From: an uncultured Tolumonas sp.
GTDB taxonomy: Bacteria > Pseudomonadota > Gammaproteobacteria > Enterobacterales > Aeromonadaceae
Assembly (NCBI RefSeq): GCF_963676665.1
Contig: NZ_OY781381.1
Span: forward strand, 124,001-188,000
DNA: 64,000 bases
Reading direction: 5' to 3'
Positions 59,138 to 64,000 of this stretch are shown here, one piece after another. The position numbers were made by a program, and so were the translations under genes. Position 1 is the stretch's first letter; the number at the start of each line of letters is the position of its first letter. The notes under the pieces were generated by a model. It searched no databases, was not told where the DNA came from, and was given only the letters and a program-made list of their open reading frames with translations.

Positions 59138-60352
59138 ATGTCACTTATTGAGAAATCACACAAGCTGGACAACGTCTGTTACGACATTCGCGGTCCGGTC
59201 CATAAAGAAGCCCGTCGTCTGGAAGACGAAGGCCATCGCATTCTAAAACTGAACATCGGTAACCCGGCCTCCTTTGGCTTTGATGCCCCGGAAGAAGTGA
59301 TCAAAGATGTTATCGTCAATATGCATCAGGGTCAGGGTTACTGCGATTCCAAAGGGTTGTTTGCCCCACGTAAAGCCATTGCCCAGTATTATCAGCAAAA
59401 AGGCCTGCGCAAAGCAGATGTGGACGACATCTACATCGGCAACGGCGCCAGCGAACTGATCGTGATGTCGATGCAGGCACTGCTGAACAACGGTGATGAA
59501 CTGTTAGTCCCTGCGCCAGATTATCCGCTGTGGACTGCCGCCGTGACTTTATCCGGTGGCCGCCCAGTGCATTATATCTGTGACGAACAAGCTGATTGGT
59601 ATCCTGATCTGGATGATATCAAAGCGAAAATCACACCGCGCACGCGCGGCATTGTGCTGATCAACCCGAACAACCCAACTGGCGCTGTGTACAGCACTGA
59701 ATTCCTGTTGGAAGTGATTGAAGTGGCGCGTCAGAACAATCTGATCATTTTCGCCGATGAGATCTACGACAAAATCATTTATGACGACATTGCTCATCAC
59801 AGTATTTGCACGCTGTGCGATGATGTCTTAGTAGTCACCTTCAACGGTCTGTCAAAAGCCTATCGTGCCTGTGGTTTTCGCCAAGGCTGGATGATGGTCA
59901 GCGGCCCGAAACAGCATGCCCGTGGTTACATTGAAGGCTTAGAAATGCTGGCTTCAATGCGCTTGTGTGCCAACGTGCCGATGCAGTTTGCTATTCAGAC
60001 GGCACTGGGTGGTTACCAGAGTATTAACGAGCTGATCCTGCCCGGTGGACGTCTGCGTAAACAACGCGATCTGGCCTGGGAGCTGCTGAACAACATTCCT
60101 GGCATTTCTTGCGTGAAACCCAAAGGCGCGATGTATATGTTCCCGCGCATGGATCCAAAGGTTTATCCGATCAAAGATGACCAGAAGATGGTGTTTGATC
60201 TGCTGCAGCAGGAAAAAATGCTGATCGTGCAAGGTACTGGTTTTAACTGGCCGACACCGGATCACTTCCGTATCGTCTTCCTGCCAGCGGAAGAGCAACT
60301 ACAAGATGCGATTGGCCGTTTGGCCCGCTTCCTGAAAACCTACAAACAATAA
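59138..60352 (+). CDS. alaA: Glutamate-pyruvate aminotransferase AlaA
   Basis: PLP-dependent class I aminotransferase that makes alanine from pyruvate and glutamate. The 404 residues align end to end with E. coli AlaA: LNIGNPASFGFDAPEE, INPNNPTGAVYS, FADEIYDKIIYDD and FNGLSKAYRACGFRQGW, with the PLP lysine near 240. Start at 59138 (MSLIEKSHKL); the upstream in-frame ATG at 59117 precedes the likely GAGG site. As in E. coli, yfbR follows, though here a strong terminator separates them. Confidence 0.95.
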   Translation: MSLIEKSHKLDNVCYDIRGPVHKEARRLEDEGHRILKLNIGNPASFGFDAPEEVIKDVIVNMHQGQGYCDSKGLFAPRKAIAQYYQQKGLRKADVDDIYIGNGASELIVMSMQALLNNGDELLVPAPDYPLWTAAVTLSGGRPVHYICDEQADWYPDLDDIKAKITPRTRGIVLINPNNPTGAVYSTEFLLEVIEVARQNNLIIFADEIYDKIIYDDIAHHSICTLCDDVLVVTFNGLSKAYRACGFRQGWMMVSGPKQHARGYIEGLEMLASMRLCANVPMQFAIQTALGGYQSINELILPGGRLRKQRDLAWELLNNIPGISCVKPKGAMYMFPRMDPKVYPIKDDQKMVFDLLQQEKMLIVQGTGFNWPTPDHFRIVFLPAEEQLQDAIGRLARFLKTYKQ

Positions 60353-60357
60353 TTTGT

Positions 60358-60388
60358 AATGGCGACTTGAAGGTCGCCATTTTTTTTT
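60358..60388 (+). terminator. Terminator after alaA
   Basis: A perfect 9-bp stem AATGGCGAC / GTCGCCATT with a 6-nt loop followed by at least seven T. Confidence 0.93.
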
Positions 60389-60428
60389 GTTATCTATGTA
60401 GCACACCTGCCTTTGCGAGCCACACGCT

Positions 60429-61070
60429 ATGTCCACCACTGAACTGTCTTCCAGCGAATCGTCAATCTCCACCAGCCATTTTTTCGCCCAGTTATCACGC
60501 ATGAAACTGATCTACCGCTGGCCACTGATGCGCAATATCCAAAAGGAAAATATCAGCGAACACAGCCTGCAAGTGGCCATGGTGGCACATGCTCTGGCAC
60601 TGATCAGTAATCGAAAATTCAATACGCAACTGGATGCTGCCCATATTGCGCTGATGGCAATGTTTCACGATGCCACTGAAATTATCACCGGTGACTTACC
60701 GACCCCGGTGAAATACCAAAACAATGCCATTGCCACGGAATATAAGAAGATCGAAAAACTGGCAGAGCAACAGTTGTTATCGCTGCTGCCTGATGAATTT
60801 ATCGAAGATTATCAAACGTTGCTGGATACAGAACATCAGGATGCCGAATCAGCCAAAGTGGTCAAAGCGGCGGACACTTTATGCGCTTACATTAAATGTC
60901 TGGAAGAAATTGCGGCAGGAAATAAAGAGTTTGTGCTGGCCAAACGCCGGCTGGAAAGCATGCTTGAAGAACGCATGACACCAGCCGTACAGTATTTTAT
61001 TGATGTATTTATCCCGAGCTTTTCATTGACGCTGGATGAGATGAGCAGTGGTAATATAACTAAGTTATAA
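60429..61070 (+). CDS. yfbR: 5'-deoxynucleotidase YfbR
   Basis: HD-domain phosphohydrolase that dephosphorylates deoxyribonucleoside 5'-monophosphates. The 213 residues include [15 protein letters not shown] (metal His), the HD pair in [20 protein letters not shown] and the final Asp in [10 protein letters not shown]. The N-terminus is about 14 residues longer than in E. coli (Ser-rich). An internal ATG at the [11 protein letters not shown] position would cut into conserved text, so 60429 is kept. Stop codon overlaps the convergent nitroreductase gene. Confidence 0.93.
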   Translation: MSTTELSSSESSISTSHFFAQLSRMKLIYRWPLMRNIQKENISEHSLQVAMVAHALALISNRKFNTQLDAAHIALMAMFHDATEIITGDLPTPVKYQNNAIATEYKKIEKLAEQQLLSLLPDEFIEDYQTLLDTEHQDAESAKVVKAADTLCAYIKCLEEIAAGNKEFVLAKRRLESMLEERMTPAVQYFIDVFIPSFSLTLDEMSSGNITKL

Positions 61071-61619
61071 CCAACGCACAAAATCAGCACTCGCCACCAG
61101 CGTTGGTTGACGCAATGCAGTGGCCGGTGTGCCTAAATACAGAAATCCGACGATCTGATCTTGTTCCGCCAATCCCAATGCTTCATGTAAAGCACGCGAA
61201 TACATCAAAGGGCCGGAGCGCCACATACCGCCAAAGCCCTGCGCTTGTGCCGCCATTTGCATTGCCATAACTGCACAACCCGCTGATAAATGCTGCTCAA
61301 ATTCCGGCACTTTATTATGCGAATGCACTTTGGCTACCACTGTGATCACCATCGGTGCCCGTAATGGCATCTGCTGCGCACGTTCAATCACCTCATCAGC
61401 CGCACCATCTTGCTTGGCACTTGTGGCCAGCAACCTGCCTAAGCGTTGCAAACCTTCGCCTTCCGCCAGTAAAAATTGAAATGGTTGCAGATGACCATGG
61501 TCGGGGGCGCGTAATCCGGCTTGTAAAATATGCTCAAGAACATCACCACTCGGTGCCGGCGCTTGTAACAAGCCACAAGATGAGCGCGTCAGTAACAAAT
61601 GTAATCCTGCCTGATTCAT
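61065..61619 (-). CDS. Nitroreductase family protein (YdjA-like)
   Basis: FMN-dependent nitroreductase of about 184 residues, like E. coli YdjA. Matching text: [86 protein letters not shown] and [10 protein letters not shown]. The RSS segment near the N-terminus is the usual phosphate-binding region of FMN. Start at 61619 with a GAG site; an ATG-like start four codons upstream is possible. Physiological substrate unknown. Overlaps yfbR by six bases tail to tail. Confidence 0.9.
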   Translation of the reverse strand: MNQAGLHLLLTRSSCGLLQAPAPSGDVLEHILQAGLRAPDHGHLQPFQFLLAEGEGLQRLGRLLATSAKQDGAADEVIERAQQMPLRAPMVITVVAKVHSHNKVPEFEQHLSAGCAVMAMQMAAQAQGFGGMWRSGPLMYSRALHEALGLAEQDQIVGFLYLGTPATALRQPTLVASADFVRWL

Positions 61620-61774
61620 ACCGTTTCTCATTGTTTGTTAACGTTATGTTTACAACCATAGCACAGGATCTCGACGGATTGTTGCATCAAAGATCGCTCT
61701 AAGCCGCGGATGCGTAGTAATCTATGCCAACTCTTCGCATAATATCGTTATTAAACTCTTACGGGAATTATTGC

Positions 61775-63622
61775 ATGCGTTTTCTGTTTCGCAGTATTAA
61801 ATGGTTTTTCCGTTCTCTGTGGCGGATCATCAACTTCACCCGATTGCTGTTGATCAATCTGATTTTCATCGCGATTGTTCTGGCGATCGTGGTTGGCCTT
61901 CGAGAGGAAACGCCAGAAACCACCATTCAGGACGGTGCATTAGTTCTCGATCTGGCCGGTAAACTCGTTGAACAGCCGTCCACGCCAAATCCAGCCGATC
62001 AGCTGATGGAAAAGTGGCTGTCAGATAAAGATAAACCGCGTGAAATTGCTGTCGGTGATGTGGTGTATGCCATTCAACAGGCAAAACAAGACCCGCGTGT
62101 TAAAGGGATCGTGCTGAAAACTGCTGATCTGGAAACAACCAGTATTGGTAAATTACTCACCATTACACAAGCGTTGGACGACTTCCGTCAAAGTAAAAAA
62201 CCGGTAGTTGCGGTGGGCAATTTTTATCAGCAACACCAATATCTACTGGCAGCACACGCAGATACGATTCTGCTCAATCCAGCTGGTGCGGTGGCTATTC
62301 AGGGGCTTGGGTTATATACCCTGTATTTCAAATCGGCCTTGGATAAATTCAATTTAACCCCATACGTATTCCGCGTCGGGACTTATAAATCGTTTGTCGA
62401 GCCTTATATTCGCGACGATATGTCACCGGAAGCACGCGAAGCCAATCAACGCTGGCTGAATGTGCTCTGGCAGCAATATGTAGACAATGTCAGTGCCGCA
62501 CGACACATAACAGCAGATGCCGTTTCACCTAGCAAAGAACAGGTGTTAACTCGTTTAACCAAGGCCGAAGGGAATGCGGCGCAATATGCCCTCGACCAGG
62601 GATTAGTGGATGAGCTGTCAACCTACGATGAAACCATCGAAACCATTCAGAATTTTGCTGGTAAAGATGGTCATGATTTCCGCAGTATTGCTCTGACCGA
62701 TTATTTGCACGCTCTACCCGCGCGTTATAAACAGCAAACCAACAAACCCAGGATCGGTTTATTAGTTGCAGCAGGCACTATCGTTGACGCAGACAATCAG
62801 CCCGGCACCATCGGTGGTGAAGCACTGGCGAAACAGATCCGTGATGCCATGTATGACAAAGATATCAAAGCTTTGGTATTGCGTATTGATAGCCCTGGTG
62901 GCAGTGCCTTTGCTGCTGATCAAATTCGTACCGCTCTGCTGGCATTTAAAGCCAGTGGCAAACCACTGGTCGTGTCGATGGGCAGTATGGCAGCATCGGG
63001 TGGATACTGGATTGCAGCAGATGCGGATAAAATTTTTGCGGAGCCTTCAACCATCACCGGTTCAATTGGCGTATTCGGTATGTTCCTGACCGCTGATAAA
63101 GCATTAAACGCTCTGGGCGTGCATACCGATGGGCTTGGTACTACCGATTTTACCGGTATCAGCCCGGCACAGCCCTTGCCGGAACATATCAAACAGATCG
63201 TGCAGATGAATGTCGAAAACACCTACCAACGCTTCCTGGATCTGGTTGCTGAAGGCCGTGGTATGACCCCTGATCAGGTCGATAAAATAGCGCAAGGCCG
63301 AGTCTGGGTCGGCACCGATGCCAAAAAACTGGGTTTAGTGGATACATTAGGTGATCTGACACAAGCAACCGCTGAGGCCGGTAAACTGGCGAAATTGACC
63401 GACTACCAAGTTAAGTTAATTGAACCAGAGCTTTCCGCCAAAGATAAGTTACTCCGGGAGTTGTTTGATCAAAGTGCGGAGTTACTACCCGCATCAGTGA
63501 CGCATTCCGCTTTAGGCAATGTCGCTTTACAGTGGTGGAAAGCCAGCAATCAGGCTTTACAACCCCTCAATGCGTTACAAGATCCACAAGGGATCTACAG
63601 TTATTGCCCAGTTTGTCAGTAG
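61775..63622 (+). CDS. sppA: Signal peptide peptidase SppA (67 kDa type, protease IV)
   Basis: Membrane-bound serine protease that degrades cleaved signal peptides. The 615 residues (E. coli 618) have an N-terminal membrane anchor (about 22-42) and two S49 repeats. The Ser-Lys dyad is split between them: K205 in VGTYKSFVEP and S408 in SMAASGGYW. Start at 61775 (MRFLFRSIKWF) with GGGAA upstream; the longer frame from 61724 is non-coding. As in E. coli, ansA follows, here after a terminator. Confidence 0.95.
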   Translation: MRFLFRSIKWFFRSLWRIINFTRLLLINLIFIAIVLAIVVGLREETPETTIQDGALVLDLAGKLVEQPSTPNPADQLMEKWLSDKDKPREIAVGDVVYAIQQAKQDPRVKGIVLKTADLETTSIGKLLTITQALDDFRQSKKPVVAVGNFYQQHQYLLAAHADTILLNPAGAVAIQGLGLYTLYFKSALDKFNLTPYVFRVGTYKSFVEPYIRDDMSPEAREANQRWLNVLWQQYVDNVSAARHITADAVSPSKEQVLTRLTKAEGNAAQYALDQGLVDELSTYDETIETIQNFAGKDGHDFRSIALTDYLHALPARYKQQTNKPRIGLLVAAGTIVDADNQPGTIGGEALAKQIRDAMYDKDIKALVLRIDSPGGSAFAADQIRTALLAFKASGKPLVVSMGSMAASGGYWIAADADKIFAEPSTITGSIGVFGMFLTADKALNALGVHTDGLGTTDFTGISPAQPLPEHIKQIVQMNVENTYQRFLDLVAEGRGMTPDQVDKIAQGRVWVGTDAKKLGLVDTLGDLTQATAEAGKLAKLTDYQVKLIEPELSAKDKLLRELFDQSAELLPASVTHSALGNVALQWWKASNQALQPLNALQDPQGIYSYCPVCQ

Positions 63623-63623
63623 T

Positions 63624-63650
63624 AGAGGGGCTCGCTCGCCCCTCTGTTTT
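63624..63650 (+). terminator. Terminator between sppA and ansA
   Basis: An 8-bp stem AGAGGGGC / GCCCCTCT with a 6-nt loop, followed by GTTTT, right after the sppA stop. The ansA start is only 22 bp further on, so read-through from sppA probably contributes to ansA expression. Confidence 0.75.
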
Positions 63651-63671
63651 AACGCAAAAGGTTATTCGCAG

Positions 63672-64000
63672 ATGAAAAAACGCATTTATATTGCCTACAC
63701 AGGCGGCACTATTGGCATGCAACGCTCCAGTCAGGGTTACATCCCACAGGCTGGTTTTATGGAAAACTGTCTGGCGGGTATGCCGGAGTTCCATCGGGAA
63801 GAGATGCCTGATTACACCATTCATGAATACAGCCCGTTGATCGATTCGTCAGATATGACACCCGCTGACTGGCAACGTATTGCAGAAGATATTCGCGACC
63901 ACTACGACGATTTCGATGGCTTTGTGGTATTACACGGCACCGACACCATGTCGTATACCGCATCCGCCCTGTCGTTTATGCTGGAAGATCTGCATAAACC
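63672..64000 (+). CDS. ansA: L-asparaginase I (cytoplasmic), 5' part, truncated by window end
   Basis: Hydrolyses asparagine to aspartate and ammonia in the cytoplasm. The first 109 residues are visible. Active-site Thr in AYTGGTIGM and the second motif VVLHGTDTMSYTASALSFML match E. coli AnsA closely. An AAGG site precedes the ATG. Downstream of sppA as in E. coli; the remaining part of the gene lies outside the window. Confidence 0.94.
   Translation, partial: MKKRIYIAYTGGTIGMQRSSQGYIPQAGFMENCLAGMPEFHREEMPDYTIHEYSPLIDSSDMTPADWQRIAEDIRDHYDDFDGFVVLHGTDTMSYTASALSFMLEDLHK

Overview
The window is chromosomal DNA from a gammaproteobacterium. The best fit is the order Aeromonadales (an Aeromonas/Tolumonas-like bacterium). 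This is inferred from gene content and order, not from a database search. The evidence is E. coli-like synteny blocks (alaA-yfbR, sppA-ansA, gppA-rhlB / trxA-rho, rpsU-dnaG-rpoD-tRNA-Ile2, fused nuoCD) combined with an Aeromonas-style exeAB pair. No phage, transposon, CRISPR array or plasmid gene was seen. Most of the window is core metabolism and information processing, with a few accessory genes between conserved blocks.

Layout. 1-5.4 kb: 3' end of the type IV pilus secretin gene pilQ, rsmC, the glycogen pair glgC-glgA, and three tandem tRNA-Leu(CAG) genes with their own promoter and terminator. 5.4-7.1 kb: a small ComFB-like gene and an RNA uracil methyltransferase that looks more like Firmicutes RlmCD than like enterobacterial RlmD. 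7.2-16.4 kb: a galactose regulon, with the galETKM operon, a divergent GalR/GalS-type repressor and the mglBAC galactose/methyl-galactoside transporter. GalR-type operators lie in front of both galE and mglB. 17.3-32.0 kb: the complete 13-gene nuoABCDEFGHIJKLMN operon for respiratory complex I.

32.1-37.6 kb: an accessory carbohydrate island with a GntR/UTRA regulator, a YqhD-type aldehyde reductase, a GH4 6-phospho-alpha-glucosidase and a PTS IIBC permease. The PTS promoter shows a candidate class II CRP site and helically phased GGTAT repeats. 37.6-42.4 kb: gppA-rhlB diverging from trxA-rho. 42.4-46.4 kb: a CYTH-CHAD triphosphatase (YgiF-like) and the exeAB/gspAB secretin-assembly pair. 46.5-50.3 kb: cca, folK/folB, plsY, tsaD, tightly packed in convergent and divergent pairs. 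50.4-54.8 kb: the rpsU-dnaG-rpoD macromolecular synthesis operon and tRNA-Ile(CAT). 54.9-56.1 kb: three small orphan genes of unknown function. 56.1-64.0 kb: fabV, dacB, alaA, yfbR, a YdjA-type nitroreductase, sppA and the 5' end of ansA.

How the genes work together: the gal/mgl block imports galactose and feeds it through the Leloir pathway to glucose-1-phosphate, which glgC/glgA can store as glycogen. The PTS/GH4 pair imports and hydrolyses phosphorylated alpha-glucosides. Complex I oxidises the resulting NADH. I found no clearly new multi-gene system. The most interesting leads are the putatively transferred RlmCD-like methyltransferase, the regulatory DNA of the alpha-glucoside island, the shared gal/mgl operators, a 14-bp tandem repeat inside the PTS-GH4 transcript, a candidate rho leader peptide and the three orphan small genes.
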